Part shown: one piece after another, positions 44,868-54,073 of the stretch | How positions within the stretch are numbered: position 1 is the stretch's first letter | Layout of the letters: every line of letters begins with the position of its first letter | From: Hydractinia symbiolongicarpus | Lineage: Eukaryota; Cnidaria; Hydrozoa; Anthoathecata; Hydractiniidae | Direction of reading: 5' to 3' | Assembly (NCBI RefSeq): GCF_029227915.1 | Contig: NC_079881.1 | Coordinates: 10,198,501-10,262,500, forward strand | Length of the DNA stretch: 64,000 bases | Position numbers and translations under genes: made by a program | Notes under the pieces: generated by a model | What the model saw: the letters and a program-made list of their open reading frames with translations, nothing else | Database searches by the model: none | Told to the model about the DNA's origin: nothing

Positions 44868-44939
44868 GGTTCCATGGTGTAATGGTTAGCACTCAGGACT
44901 CTGAATCCTGCGATCCGAGTTCAAGTCTCGGTGGAACCT
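44868..44939 (+). tRNA. tRNA-Gln(CTG)
   Basis: U71, consensus. Confidence 0.95.
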
Positions 44940-45070
44940 GTGCCGTTATTTGTGCTTTGGAAGCACCTATGGGGCGTTTGGAAGCAACGGCACTTCAAAT
45001 ATTTTAGTCATTTGCCAGAAGACATTGTAATAACAACGTTCTTCTGAAATGCATCGGATTAGGCCACAGT

Positions 45071-45143
45071 GCCTTGTTAGCGCAGTAGGCAGCGCGTCAG
45101 TCTCATAATCTGAAGGTCGTGAGTTCGATCCTCATACAGGGCA
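45071..45143 (+). tRNA. tRNA-Met(CAT), elongator
   Basis: U71. One T-stem wobble. Confidence 0.9.
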
Positions 45144-45207
45144 AGGCTTTTAAAAGCCGCAGTGAATCAAATGTTTGACGCCTATTACAAAACTAGCAAC
45201 TCAACAA

Positions 45208-45280
45208 TGATTCCGCCCGGGCTCCAACCGGGGACCTTGCGCGTGTGAAGCGCACGTTATAACCGCTGCACTACGGAATC
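45208..45280 (-). tRNA. tRNA-Val(CAC)
   Basis: U71. T-loop C56G, D-stem C23A and an A-box change. Confidence 0.7.
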
Positions 45281-45371
45281 CAATGAATTTTGGAACCTAT
45301 GACGAAGGAAAGCAATACAAGGCTAAAATAGCTAGAGAGAAAAGCAAAAACATGTCGCTTGTTAGTTGCCA

Positions 45372-45444
45372 GATTCCGTAGTGTAGTGGTTATCACGTGC
45401 GCTTAACACGCGCAAGGTCCCCGGTTCGAGCCCGGGCGGAATCA
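45372..45444 (+). tRNA. tRNA-Val(AAC)
   Basis: U72, consensus. Confidence 0.95.
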
Positions 45445-45484
45445 TTGATGTTTCCGCGAAGCGAACCTCGGAAGAGCCTCTGTA

Positions 45485-45556
45485 GGTTCCATGGTGCAAT
45501 GGTTAGCACTCAGGACTCCGAATCCTGCGATCCGAGTTCAAGTCTCGGTGGATCCT
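45485..45556 (+). tRNA. tRNA-Gln body with CCG (Arg) anticodon
   Basis: U72. T35C changes the anticodon from CTG to CCG, which would read the Arg codon CGG. The duplicate at 50422 keeps CTG. There is also one acceptor change (GGATCC). Confidence 0.8.
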
Positions 45557-45687
45557 GTGTCGTCAGTTGTGCCTCGGAAGCACCTATTGGGCGTTTGGAA
45601 GCAACGGCACTTCAAATATTTTAGTCATTTGCAAGAAGACATTGTAATAACAACCTTCTTCTGAAATGCATCGGATTAGGGCACAGT

Positions 45688-45760
45688 GCCTTGTTAGCGC
45701 AGTAGGCAGCGCGTCAGTCTCATAATCTGAAGGTCGTGAGTTCGATCCTCACACAGGGCA
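45688..45760 (+). tRNA. tRNA-Met(CAT), elongator
   Basis: U72, consensus. Confidence 0.95.
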
Positions 45761-45824
45761 AGACTTTTAAAAGCCGCAGTGAATCAAATGTTTGACGCCT
45801 ATTACAAAACTAGCAACTCAACAA

Positions 45825-45897
45825 TGATTCCGCCCGGGCTCGAACCGGGGACCTTGGGCGTGTGAAGCGCACGTGATAACCGCTACACTACGGAATC
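45825..45897 (-). tRNA. tRNA-Val(CAC)
   Basis: U72. One anticodon-stem mismatch. Confidence 0.83.
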
Positions 45898-45988
45898 CAA
45901 TAAATTTTGGAACCGATAACGAAGGAAAGCAATACAAGGCTAAAATAGCTAGAGAAAAAAGCAAAAACATGTCGCTTGTTAGTTGCCA

Positions 45989-46061
45989 GACTCCGTAGTG
46001 TAGTGGTTATCACGTGCGCTTAACACGCGCAAGGTCCCCGGTTCGAGCCCGGGCGGAATCA
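45989..46061 (+). tRNA. tRNA-Val(AAC)
   Basis: U73. T3C. Confidence 0.86.
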
Positions 46062-46101
46062 TTGATGTTTCCGCGAAGCAAACCTCGGAAGAGCCTCTGT
46101 A

Positions 46102-46173
46102 GGTTCCATAGTGTAATGGTTAGCACTCAGGACTCTGAATCTTGCGATCCTAGTTCAAGTCTCGGTGGAACCT
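46102..46173 (+). tRNA. tRNA-Gln(CTG)
   Basis: U73. G9A, C41T and a T-stem change. Confidence 0.8.
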
Positions 46174-46304
46174 GTGCCGATAGTTGTGCCTCGGAAGCAC
46201 CTATTGGGCGTTTGGAAACAACGGCACTTGAAATATTTTAGTCATTTGCAAGAAGACATTGTAATAACAACGTTCTTCTGAAATGCATCGTATTAGGGCA
46301 CAGT

Positions 46305-46377
46305 GCCTTGTTAGCGCAGTAGGCAGCGCGTCAGTCTCATAATCTGAAGGTCGTGAGTTCGATCCTCACACAGGGCA
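46305..46377 (+). tRNA. tRNA-Met(CAT), elongator
   Basis: U73, consensus. Confidence 0.95.
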
Positions 46378-46441
46378 AGGCTTTTAAAAGCCGCAGTGAA
46401 TCAAATGTTTGACGCCTATTACAAAACTAGCAACTCAACAA

Positions 46442-46514
46442 TGATTCCGCCGGGGTTCGAACCGGGGACCTTGCGCGTGTGAAGCGCACGTGATGACCGC
46501 TACACTACGGAATC
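46442..46514 (-). tRNA. tRNA-Val(CAC)
   Basis: U73. T-stem and D-arm changes. Confidence 0.78.
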
Positions 46515-46605
46515 CAATGAATTTTGGAACCTATGACGAAGGAAATCAATACAAGGCTAAAATAGCTAGAGAAAAAAGCAAAAACATGTCGCTTGTTAGT
46601 TGCCA

Positions 46606-46678
46606 GATTCCGTAGTGTAGTGGTTATCACGTGCGCTTTACACGCGCAAGGTCCCCGGTTCGAGCCCGGGCGGAATCA
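46606..46678 (+). tRNA. tRNA-Val(TAC)
   Basis: U74, consensus. Confidence 0.95.
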
Positions 46679-46718
46679 TTGATGTTTCCGCGAAGCGAAC
46701 CTCGGAAGAGCCTCTGTA

Positions 46719-46790
46719 GGTTCCATGGTGTAATGGTTAGCACTCAGGACTCTGAATCCTGCGATCCGAGTTCAAGTCTCGGTGGAACCT
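46719..46790 (+). tRNA. tRNA-Gln(CTG)
   Basis: U74, consensus. Confidence 0.95.
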
Positions 46791-46921
46791 GTGCCGTTAT
46801 TTTTGCCTCGGAAGCACCTATTGGGCGTTTGGAAGCAACGGCACTTCAAATATTTTAGTCATTTGCAAGAAGACATTGTAATAACAACGTTCTTCTGAAA
46901 TGCATCGGATTAGGGCACAGT

Positions 46922-46994
46922 GCCTTGTTAGCGCAGTAGGCAGCGCGTCAGTCTCATAATCTGAAGGTCGTGATTTCGATCCTCACACAGGGCA
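46922..46994 (+). tRNA. tRNA-Met(CAT), elongator
   Basis: U74. G53T at the end of the T stem. Confidence 0.85.
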
Positions 46995-47058
46995 AGGTTT
47001 TTAAAAGCCGCAGTGAATCAAATGTTTGACGCCTATTACAAAACTAGCAACTAAACAA

Positions 47059-47131
47059 TGATTCCGCCCGAGCTCGAATCGGGGACCTTGCGCGTGTGAA
47101 GCGCACGTGATAACCGCTACACTAAGGAATC
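47059..47131 (-). tRNA. tRNA-Val(CAC)
   Basis: U74. T-stem and acceptor changes. Confidence 0.75.
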
Positions 47132-47222
47132 CAATAAATTTTGGAACCTATGACGAAGGAAAGCAATACAAGGCTAAAATAGCTAGAGAAAAAAGCAAAA
47201 ACATGTCGCTTGTTAGTTGCCA

Positions 47223-47295
47223 GATTCCGTAGTGTAGTGGTTATCACGTGCGCTTAACACGCGCAAGGTCCCCGGTTCGAGCCCGGGCGGAATCA
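47223..47295 (+). tRNA. tRNA-Val(AAC)
   Basis: U75, consensus. Confidence 0.95.
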
Positions 47296-47335
47296 TTGAT
47301 GTTTCCGCGAAGCGAACCTCGGAGGAGCCTCTGTA

Positions 47336-47407
47336 GGTTCCATCGTGTAATGGTTAGCACTCAGGACTCTGAATCCTGCGATCCGAGTTCAAGTCTCGGT
47401 GGAACCT
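47336..47407 (+). tRNA. tRNA-Gln(CTG)
   Basis: U75. G9C. Confidence 0.9.
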
Positions 47408-47538
47408 GTGCCGTTAGTTGTGCCTCGGAAGCACCTATTGGGCGTTTGGAAGCAACGGCACTTCAAATATTTTAGTCATTTGCAAGAAGACATTGTAATA
47501 ACAACGTTCTTCTGAAATGCATCGGATTAGGCCACAGT

Positions 47539-47611
47539 GCCTTGTTAGCGCAGTAGGCAGCGCGTCAGTCTCATAATCTGAAGGTCGTGAGTTCGATCCT
47601 CACACAGGGCA
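47539..47611 (+). tRNA. tRNA-Met(CAT), elongator
   Basis: U75, consensus. Confidence 0.95.
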
Positions 47612-47675
47612 AGGCTTTTAAAAGCCGCAGTGAATCAAATGTTTGACGCCTATTACAAAACTAGCAACTCAACAA

Positions 47676-47748
47676 TGATTCCGCCCGGGCTCCAACCGGG
47701 GACCTTGCGCGTGTGAAGCGCACGTTATAACCGCTACACTACGGAATC
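47676..47748 (-). tRNA. tRNA-Val(CAC)
   Basis: U75. It has the U68 changes. Confidence 0.75.
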
Positions 47749-47839
47749 CAATGAATTTTGGAACCGATGACGAAGGAAAGCAATACAAGGCTAAAATAGC
47801 TAAAGAAAAAAGCAAAAACATGTCGCTTGTTAGTTGCCA

Positions 47840-47912
47840 GATTCCGTAGTGTAGTGGTTATCACGTGCGCTTTACATGCGCAAGGTCCCCGGTTCGAGCC
47901 CGGGCGGATTCA
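47840..47912 (+). tRNA. tRNA-Val(TAC)
   Basis: U76. C38T and one acceptor mismatch. Confidence 0.78.
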
Positions 47913-47952
47913 TTGATGTTTCCGCGAAGCGAACCTCGGAAGAGCCTCTGTA

Positions 47953-48024
47953 GGTTCCATGGTGTAATGGTTAGCACTCAGGACTCTGAATCTTGCGATC
48001 CGAGTTCAAGTCTCGGTGGAACCT
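47953..48024 (+). tRNA. tRNA-Gln(CTG)
   Basis: U76. C41T wobble. Confidence 0.93.
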
Positions 48025-48155
48025 GTGCCGTTATTTGTGCCTCTGAAGCACCTATTGGGCGTTTGGAAGCAACGGCACTTCAAATATTTCAGTCATTTGC
48101 AAGAAGACATTGTAATAACAACGTTCTTCTGAAATGCATCGGACTAGGGCACAGT

Positions 48156-48228
48156 GCCTTGTTAGCGCAGTAGGCAGCGCGTCAGTGTCATAATATGAAG
48201 GTCGTGAGTTCGATTCTCACACAGGGCA
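48156..48228 (+). tRNA. tRNA-Met(CAT), elongator
   Basis: U76. C32G and C40A. Confidence 0.75.
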
Positions 48229-48292
48229 AGGCTTTTAAAAGCCGCAGTGAATCAAATGTTTGACGCCTATTACAAAACTAGCAACTCAACAA

Positions 48293-48365
48293 TGATTCCG
48301 CCCGGGCTCGAACCGGGGACCTTGCGCGTGTGAAGCGCACGTGATAACCGCTACACTACGGAATC
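48293..48365 (-). tRNA. tRNA-Val(CAC)
   Basis: U76, consensus. Confidence 0.95.
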
Positions 48366-48456
48366 AAATGAATTTTGGAACCGATGACAAAGGAAAGCAA
48401 TGCAAGGCTAAAATAGCTAGAGAAAAAAGCAAAAACATGTCGCTTGTTAGTTGCCA

Positions 48457-48529
48457 GATTCCGTAGTGTAGTGGTTATCACGTTCGCTTAACACGCGCAA
48501 TGTCCCCGGTTCGAGCCCGGGCGGAATCA
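48457..48529 (+). tRNA. tRNA-Val(AAC)
   Basis: U77. G28T anticodon-stem mismatch. Confidence 0.82.
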
Positions 48530-48569
48530 TTGATGTTTCCGCGAAGCGAACCTCGGAAGAACCTCTGTA

Positions 48570-48641
48570 GGTTCCATGGTGTAATGGTTAGCACTCAGGA
48601 CTCTGAATCCTGCGATCCGAGTTCAAGTCTCGGTGGAACCT
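48570..48641 (+). tRNA. tRNA-Gln(CTG)
   Basis: U77, consensus. Confidence 0.95.
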
Positions 48642-48772
48642 GTGCCGTTATTTGTGCCTCGGAAGCACCTATTGGGCGTTTGGAAGCAACGGCACTTCAA
48701 ATATTTTAGTCATTTGCAAGAAGACATTGTAATAACAACGTTCTTCTGAAATGCATCGGATTAGGGCACAGT

Positions 48773-48845
48773 GCCTTGTTAGCGCAGTAGGCAGCGCGTC
48801 AGTCTCATAGTCTGAACGTCGTGAGTGCGATCCTCACACAGGGCA
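48773..48845 (+). tRNA. tRNA-Met(CAT), elongator
   Basis: U77. A38G, a variable-loop change and B box GTGCGATCC. Confidence 0.76.
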
Positions 48846-48909
48846 AGGCTTTTAAAAGCCGCAGTGAATCAAATGTTTGACGCCTATTACAAAACTAGCA
48901 ACTCAACAA

Positions 48910-48983
48910 TGATTCCGCCCGAGCTCGAACCGTGGGACCTTGCGCGTGTGAAGCGCACGTGATAACCGCTACACTACGCAATC
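48910..48983 (-). tRNA. tRNA-Val(CAC), 1 nt long
   Basis: U77. Same T-stem insertion as U70. Confidence 0.6.
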
Positions 48984-49074
48984 CAATGAATTTTGGAACC
49001 TATGACGAAGGAAAGCAATACAAGGCTAAAATAGCTAGAGAAAAAAGCAAAAACATGTCGCTTGTTAGTTTCCA

Positions 49075-49147
49075 GATTTCGTAGTGTAGTGGTTATCACG
49101 TGCGCTTAACACGCGCAAGGTCCCCTGTTCGAGCCCGGGCAGAATCA
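49075..49147 (+). tRNA. tRNA-Val(AAC)
   Basis: U78. It has the U71 changes. Confidence 0.7.
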
Positions 49148-49187
49148 TTGATGTTTCCGCGAAGCGAACCTCGGAAGAGCCTCTGTA

Positions 49188-49259
49188 GGTTCCATGGTGT
49201 AATGGTTAGCACTCAGGACTCTGAATCCTGCGATCCGAGTTCAAGTCTCGGTGGAACCT
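49188..49259 (+). tRNA. tRNA-Gln(CTG)
   Basis: U78, consensus. Confidence 0.95.
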
Positions 49260-49390
49260 GTGCCGTTATTTGTGCTTCGGAAGCACCTATGGGGCGTTTG
49301 GAAGCAACGGCACTTTAAATATTTTAGTCATTTGCCAGAAGACATTGTAATAACAACGTTCTTCTGAAATGCATCGGATTAGGGCTCAGT

Positions 49391-49463
49391 GCCTTGTTAG
49401 CGCAGTAGGCAGCGCGTCAGTCTCATAATCTGAAGGTCGTGAGTTCGATCCTCACACAGGGCA
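49391..49463 (+). tRNA. tRNA-Met(CAT), elongator
   Basis: U78, consensus. Confidence 0.95.
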
Positions 49464-49527
49464 AGGCTTTTAAAAGCCGCAGTGAATCAAATGTTTGACG
49501 CCTATTACGAAACTAGCAACTCAACAA

Positions 49528-49600
49528 TGATTCCGCCCGGGCTCGAACCGGGGACCTTGCGCGTGTGAAGCGCACGTGATTACCGCTACACTACGGAATC
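49528..49600 (-). tRNA. tRNA-Val(CAC)
   Basis: U78. D-loop change only. Confidence 0.92.
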
Positions 49601-49691
49601 CAATGATTTTTGGAACCTATGACGAAGGAAAGCAATACAAGGCTAAAATAGCTAGAGAAAAAAGCAAAAACATGTCGCTTGTTAGTTGCCA

Positions 49692-49764
49692 GATTCCGTA
49701 GTGTAGTGGTTATCACGTGCGCTTAACACGCGCAAGGTCCCCGGTTCGAGCCCGGGCGGAATCA
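49692..49764 (+). tRNA. tRNA-Val(AAC)
   Basis: U79, consensus. Confidence 0.95.
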
Positions 49765-49804
49765 TTGATGTTTCCGCGAAGCGAACCTCGGAGGAGCCTC
49801 TGTA

Positions 49805-49876
49805 GGTTCCATCGTGTAATGGTTAGCACTCAAGACTCTGAATCCTGCGATCCGAGTTCAAGTCTCGGTGGAACCT
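49805..49876 (+). tRNA. tRNA-Gln(CTG)
   Basis: U79. G9C and G29A. Confidence 0.8.
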
Positions 49877-50007
49877 GTGCCGTTAGTTGTGGCTCGGAAG
49901 CACCTATTGGGCGTTTGGAAGCAACGGCACTTCAAATATTTTAGTCATTTGCAAGAAGACATTGTAATAACAACGTTCTTCTGAAATGCATCGGATTAGG
50001 CCACAGT

Positions 50008-50080
50008 GCCTTGTTAGCGCAGTAGGCAGCGCGTCAGTCTCATAATCTGAAGGTCGTGAGTTCGATCCTCACACAGGGCA
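50008..50080 (+). tRNA. tRNA-Met(CAT), elongator
   Basis: U79, consensus. Confidence 0.95.
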
Positions 50081-50144
50081 AGGCTTTTAAAAGCCGCAGT
50101 GAATCAAATGTTTGACGCCTATTACAAAACTAGCAACTCAACAA

Positions 50145-50217
50145 TGATTCCGCCCGGGCTCCAACCTGGGACCTTGCGCGTGTGAAGCGCACGTTATAAC
50201 CGCTACACTACGGAATC
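50145..50217 (-). tRNA. tRNA-Val(CAC)
   Basis: U79. U68 changes plus one more T-stem change. Confidence 0.7.
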
Positions 50218-50308
50218 CAATGAATTTTGGAACCTATGACGAAGGAAAGCAATACAAGGCTAAAATAGCTAGAGAGAAAAGCAAAAACATGTCGCTTGTT
50301 AGTTGCCA

Positions 50309-50381
50309 GATTCCGTAGTGTAGTGGTTATCACGTGCGCTTAACACGCGCAAGGTCCCCGGTTCGAGCCCGGGCGGAATCA
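50309..50381 (+). tRNA. tRNA-Val(AAC)
   Basis: U80, consensus. Confidence 0.95.
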
Positions 50382-50421
50382 TTGATGTTTCCGCGAAGCG
50401 AACCTCGGAAGAGCCTCTGTA

Positions 50422-50493
50422 GGTTCCATGGTGCAATGGTTAGCACTCAGGACTCTGAATCCTGCGATCCGAGTTCAAGTCTCGGTGGATCCT
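50422..50493 (+). tRNA. tRNA-Gln(CTG)
   Basis: U80. Duplicate of the CCG-bearing gene at 45485, but with the normal anticodon. Confidence 0.86.
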
Positions 50494-50624
50494 GTGCCGT
50501 TAGTTGTGCCTCGGAAGCACCTATTGGGCGTTTGGAAGCAACGGCACTTCAAATATTTTAGTCATTTGCAAGAAGACATTGTAATAACAACCTTCTTCTG
50601 AAATGCATCGGATTAGGGCACAGT

Positions 50625-50697
50625 GCCTTGTTAGCGCAGTAGGCAGCGCGTCAGTCTCATAATCTGAAGGTCGTGAGTTCGATCCTCACACAGGGCA
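50625..50697 (+). tRNA. tRNA-Met(CAT), elongator
   Basis: U80, consensus. Confidence 0.95.
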
Positions 50698-50761
50698 AGA
50701 CTTTTAAAAGCCGCAGTGAATCAAATGTTTGACGCCTATTACAAAACTAGCAACTCAACAA

Positions 50762-50834
50762 TGATTCCGCCCGGGCTCGAACCGGGGACCTTGGGCGTGT
50801 GAAGCGCACGTGATAACCGCTACACTACGGAATC
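50762..50834 (-). tRNA. tRNA-Val(CAC)
   Basis: U80. One anticodon-stem mismatch. Confidence 0.83.
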
Positions 50835-50925
50835 CAATAAATTTTGGAACCGATAACGAAGGAAAGCAATACAAGGCTAAAATAGCTAGAGAAAAAAGCA
50901 AAAACATGTCGCTTGTTAGTTGCCA

Positions 50926-50998
50926 GACTCCGTAGTGTAGTGGTTATCACGTGCGCTTAACACGCGCAAGGTCCCCGGTTCGAGCCCGGGCGGAATCA
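50926..50998 (+). tRNA. tRNA-Val(AAC)
   Basis: U81. T3C. Confidence 0.86.
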
Positions 50999-51038
50999 TT
51001 GATGTTTCCGCGAAGCAAACCTCGGAAGAGCCTCTGTA

Positions 51039-51110
51039 GGTTCCATAGTGTAATGGTTAGCACTCAGGACTCTGAATCTTGCGATCCTAGTTCAAGTCTC
51101 GGTGGAACCT
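51039..51110 (+). tRNA. tRNA-Gln(CTG)
   Basis: U81. G9A, C41T and a T-stem change. Confidence 0.8.
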
Positions 51111-51241
51111 GTGCCGATAGTTGTGCCTCGGAAGCACCTATTGGGCGTTTGGAAACAACGGCACTTGAAATATTTTAGTCATTTGCAAGAAGACATTGTA
51201 ATAACAACGTTCTTCTGAAATGCATCGTATTAGGGCACAGT

Positions 51242-51314
51242 GCCTTGTTAGCGCAGTAGGCAGCGCGTCAGTCTCATAATCTGAAGGTCGTGAGTTCGAT
51301 CCTCACACAGGGCA
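51242..51314 (+). tRNA. tRNA-Met(CAT), elongator
   Basis: U81, consensus. Confidence 0.95.
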
Positions 51315-51378
51315 AGGCTTTTAAAAGCCGCAGTGAATCAAATGTTTGACGCCTATTACAAAACTAGCAACTCAACAA

Positions 51379-51451
51379 TGATTCCGCCCGGGTTCGAACC
51401 GGGGACCTTGCGCGTGTGAAGCGCACGTGATAACCGCTACACTACGGAATC
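51379..51451 (-). tRNA. tRNA-Val(CAC)
   Basis: U81. One T-loop change. Confidence 0.92.
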
Positions 51452-51542
51452 CAATGAATTTTGGAACCTATGACGAAGGAAAGCAATACAAGGCTAAAAT
51501 AGCTAGAGAAAAAAGCAAAAACATGTCGCTTGTTAGTTGCCA

Positions 51543-51615
51543 GATTCCGTAGTGTAGTGGTTATCACGTGCGCTTAACACGCGCAAGATCCCCGGTTCGA
51601 GCCCGGGGGGATTCA
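51543..51615 (+). tRNA. tRNA-Val(AAC)
   Basis: U82. Two acceptor mismatches (GGGGATTC) and a variable-loop change. Confidence 0.7.
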
Positions 51616-51655
51616 TTGATGTTCCCGCGAAGCGAACCTCGGAAGAGCCTCTGTA

Positions 51656-51727
51656 GGTTCCATGGTTTAATGGTTAGCACTCAGGACTCTGAATCCTGCG
51701 ATCCGAGTTCAAGTCTCGGTGGAACCT
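51656..51727 (+). tRNA. tRNA-Gln(CTG)
   Basis: U82. G12T in the D stem (GGTTTAATGG). Confidence 0.84.
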
Positions 51728-51858
51728 GTGCTGTTAGTTGTGCCTCGGAAGCACCTATTGGGCGTTTGGAAGCAACGGCACTTCAAATATTTTAGTCATT
51801 TGCAAGAAGACATTGTAATAACAACGTTCTTTTGAAATGCATCGGATTAGGGCACAGT

Positions 51859-51931
51859 GCCTTGTTAGCGCAGTAGGCAGCGCGTCAGTCTCATAATCTG
51901 AAGGGCGTGAGTTCGATCCTCACACAGGGCA
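51859..51931 (+). tRNA. tRNA-Met(CAT), elongator
   Basis: U82. Variable-loop change. Confidence 0.92.
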
Positions 51932-51995
51932 AGCCTTTTAAAAGCCGCAGTGAATCAAATGTTTGACGCCTATTACAAAACTAGCAACTCAACAA

Positions 51996-52068
51996 TGTTT
52001 CCGCCCGGGCTCGAACCGGGGACCTTGCGCGTGTGAAGCGCACGTGATAACCGCTACACTACGGAATC
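51996..52068 (-). tRNA. tRNA-Val(CAC)
   Basis: U82. One terminal acceptor change. Confidence 0.86.
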
Positions 52069-52159
52069 CAATGAATTTTGGAACCTATGACGAAGGAAAG
52101 CAATACAAGGCTAAAATAGCTAGAGAAAAAAGCAAAAACATGTCGCTTGTTAGTTGCCA

Positions 52160-52232
52160 GACTCCGTAGTATAGTGGTTATCACGTGCGCTTAACACGCG
52201 CAAGGTCCCCGCTTCGAGCCCGGGCGGAATCA
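52160..52232 (+). tRNA. tRNA-Val(AAC)
   Basis: U83. T3C, A-box G12A and G53C mismatches. Confidence 0.62.
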
Positions 52233-52272
52233 TTGATGTTTCCGCGAAGCAAACTTCGGAAGAGCCTCTGTA

Positions 52273-52344
52273 GGTTCCATGGTTTAATGGTTAGCACTCA
52301 GGACTCTGAATCCTGCGATCCGAGTTCAAGTCTCGGTGGAACCT
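52273..52344 (+). tRNA. tRNA-Gln(CTG)
   Basis: U83. G12T. Confidence 0.84.
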
Positions 52345-52475
52345 GTGCCGTTAGTTGTGCCTCGGAAGCACCTATTGGGCGTTTGGAAGCAACGGCACTT
52401 CAAATATTTTAGTCATTTGCAAGAAGACATTGTAATAACAACGTTCTTCTGAAATGCATCGGATTAGGGCACAGT

Positions 52476-52548
52476 GCCTTGTTAGCGCAGTAGGCAGCGC
52501 GTCAGTCTCATAATCTGAAGGTCGTGAGTTCGATCCTCACACAGGGCA
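52476..52548 (+). tRNA. tRNA-Met(CAT), elongator
   Basis: U83, consensus. Confidence 0.95.
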
Positions 52549-52612
52549 AGGCTTTTAAAAGCCGCAGTGAATCAAATGTTTGACGCCTATTACAAAACTA
52601 GCAACTCAACAA

Positions 52613-52685
52613 TGATTCCGCCCGGGCTCGAACCGGGGACCTTGCGCCTGTGAAGCGCACGTGATAACCGCTACACTACGGAATC
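52613..52685 (-). tRNA. tRNA-Val(CAC)
   Basis: U83. One anticodon-stem change. Confidence 0.85.
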
Positions 52686-52775
52686 CAATGAATTTTGGAA
52701 CCTATGACGAAGGAAAGCAATACAAGGCTAAAATAGCTAGAGAAAAAGCAAAAACATGTCGCTTGTTAGTTGCCA

Positions 52776-52848
52776 GATTCCGTAGTGTAGTCGTTATCAC
52801 GTGCGCTTTACACGCGCAAGGTCCCCGGTTCGAGCCCGGGCGGAATCA
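52776..52848 (+). tRNA. tRNA-Val(TAC)
   Basis: U84. D-loop G17C. Confidence 0.87.
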
Positions 52849-52888
52849 TTGACGTTTCAGCGAAGCGAACCTCGGAAGAGCCTCTGTA

Positions 52889-52960
52889 GGTTCCATGGTG
52901 TAATGGTTAGAACTCAGGACTCTAAATCCTGCGATCCGAGTTCAAGTCTCGGTGGAACCT
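52889..52960 (+). tRNA. tRNA-Gln body with CTA (amber) anticodon
   Basis: U84. G36A changes the anticodon CTG to CTA (52922-52924), which pairs with the UAG stop codon. Anticodon stem, T arm and acceptor are consensus. The D stem has one change (TTAGAAC for TTAGCAC). It is a candidate amber suppressor if expressed and charged. Confidence 0.87.
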
Positions 52961-53091
52961 GTGCCGTTATTTGTGCCTCGGAAGCACCTATTGGGCGTTT
53001 GGAAGCAACAGCACTTCAAATATTTTAGTCATTTGCAAGAAGACATTGTAATAACAACGTTCTTCTGAAATGCATCGGATTAGGGCACAGT

Positions 53092-53164
53092 GCCTTGTTA
53101 GCGCAGTAGGCAGCGCGTCAGTCTCATGATCTGAAGGCCGTGAGTTCGATCCTCACACAGGGCA
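53092..53164 (+). tRNA. tRNA-Met(CAT), elongator
   Basis: U84. A37G next to the anticodon and a variable-loop change. Confidence 0.85.
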
Positions 53165-53228
53165 AGGCTTTTAAAAGCCGCAGTGAATCAAATGTTTGAC
53201 GCCTATTACAAAACTAGCAACTCAACAA

Positions 53229-53301
53229 TGATTCCGCCCGGGCTCGAACCAGGGACCTTGCGCGTGTGAAGCGCACGTGATAACCGCTACACTACGGAAT
53301 C
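53229..53301 (-). tRNA. tRNA-Val(CAC)
   Basis: U84. One T-stem wobble or mismatch. Confidence 0.88.
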
Positions 53302-53392
53302 CAATGAATTTTGGAACCTATGACGAAGGAAAGCAATACAAGGCTAAAATAGCTAGAGAAAAAAGCAAAAACATGTCGCTTGTTAGTTGCCA

Positions 53393-53465
53393 GATTCCGT
53401 AGTGTAGTGGTTATCACGTGCGCTTAACACGCGCAAGGTTCCCGGTTCGAGCCCGGGCGGAATCA
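53393..53465 (+). tRNA. tRNA-Val(AAC)
   Basis: U85. One T-stem or variable-loop change (GGTTCCCGG). Confidence 0.88.
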
Positions 53466-53505
53466 TTGATGTTTCCGCGAAGCGAACCTCGGAAGAGCCT
53501 CTGTA

Positions 53506-53577
53506 GGTTCCATGGTCTAATGGTTAGCACTCATGACGTTGAATCCTGCGATCTGAGTTCAAGTCTCGGTGGAACTT
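53506..53577 (+). tRNA. tRNA-Gln(TTG), U33 lost
   Basis: U85. The loop reads CGTTGAA: anticodon TTG, but the invariant U33 is G. D-stem, anticodon-stem and T-stem changes suggest decay. Confidence 0.6.
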
Positions 53578-53708
53578 GTGCCGTTAGTTGTGCCTCGGAA
53601 GCACCTATTGGGCGTTTGGAAGCAACGGCACTTCAAATATTTTAGTCATTTGCAAGAAGACATTGTAATAACAACGTTCTTCTGAAATGCATCGGATTAG
53701 GGCACAGT

Positions 53709-53781
53709 GCCTTGTTAGCGCAGTAGGCAGAGCGTCAGTCTCATAATCTGAAGGTCGTGAGTTCGATCCTCACACAGGGCA
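53709..53781 (+). tRNA. tRNA-Met(CAT), elongator
   Basis: U85. One D-stem change (GGCAGAGCG). Confidence 0.87.
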
Positions 53782-53845
53782 AGGCTTTTAAAAGCCGCAG
53801 TGAATCAAATGTTTGACGCCTATTACAAAACTAGCAACTCAACAA

Positions 53846-53918
53846 TGATTTCGCCCGGGCTCGAACCGGGGACCTTGCGCGTGTGAAGCGCACGTGATAA
53901 CCGCTACACTACGGAATC
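53846..53918 (-). tRNA. tRNA-Val(CAC)
   Basis: U85. One acceptor mismatch. Confidence 0.86.
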
Positions 53919-53992
53919 CAATGAATTTTGGAACCTATGACGAAGGAAAGCAATACAAGGCTAAAATAGCTAGAGAAAAAAGCAAAAAAACA

Positions 53993-54033
53993 TTACACGC
54001 GCAAGGTCCCCGGTTCGAGCCCGGGCGGAATCA
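53993..54033 (+). pseudogene. tRNA-Val(TAC) 3' part
   Basis: U86. A deletion from the poly-A spacer to the anticodon removed nt 1-32. Confidence 0.85.
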
Positions 54034-54073
54034 TTGACGTTTCCGCGAAGCGAACCTCGGAAGAGCCTCTGTA

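Larger units (their letters stand above)
42903..47222 (+). repeat. Seven-unit duplication, copy 1
   Basis: U68-U74 share diagnostic variants (CCATCGTG Gln, CGTTCGC Val, 74 nt Val-CAC, GTGCAATGG Gln) with the block 4320 bp downstream. Confidence 0.75.
47223..51542 (+). repeat. Seven-unit duplication, copy 2
   Basis: U75-U81 match copy 1 at an offset of 4320 bp. After an extra CCATCGTG-type unit at 49692 the offset becomes 4937 bp. Confidence 0.75.
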
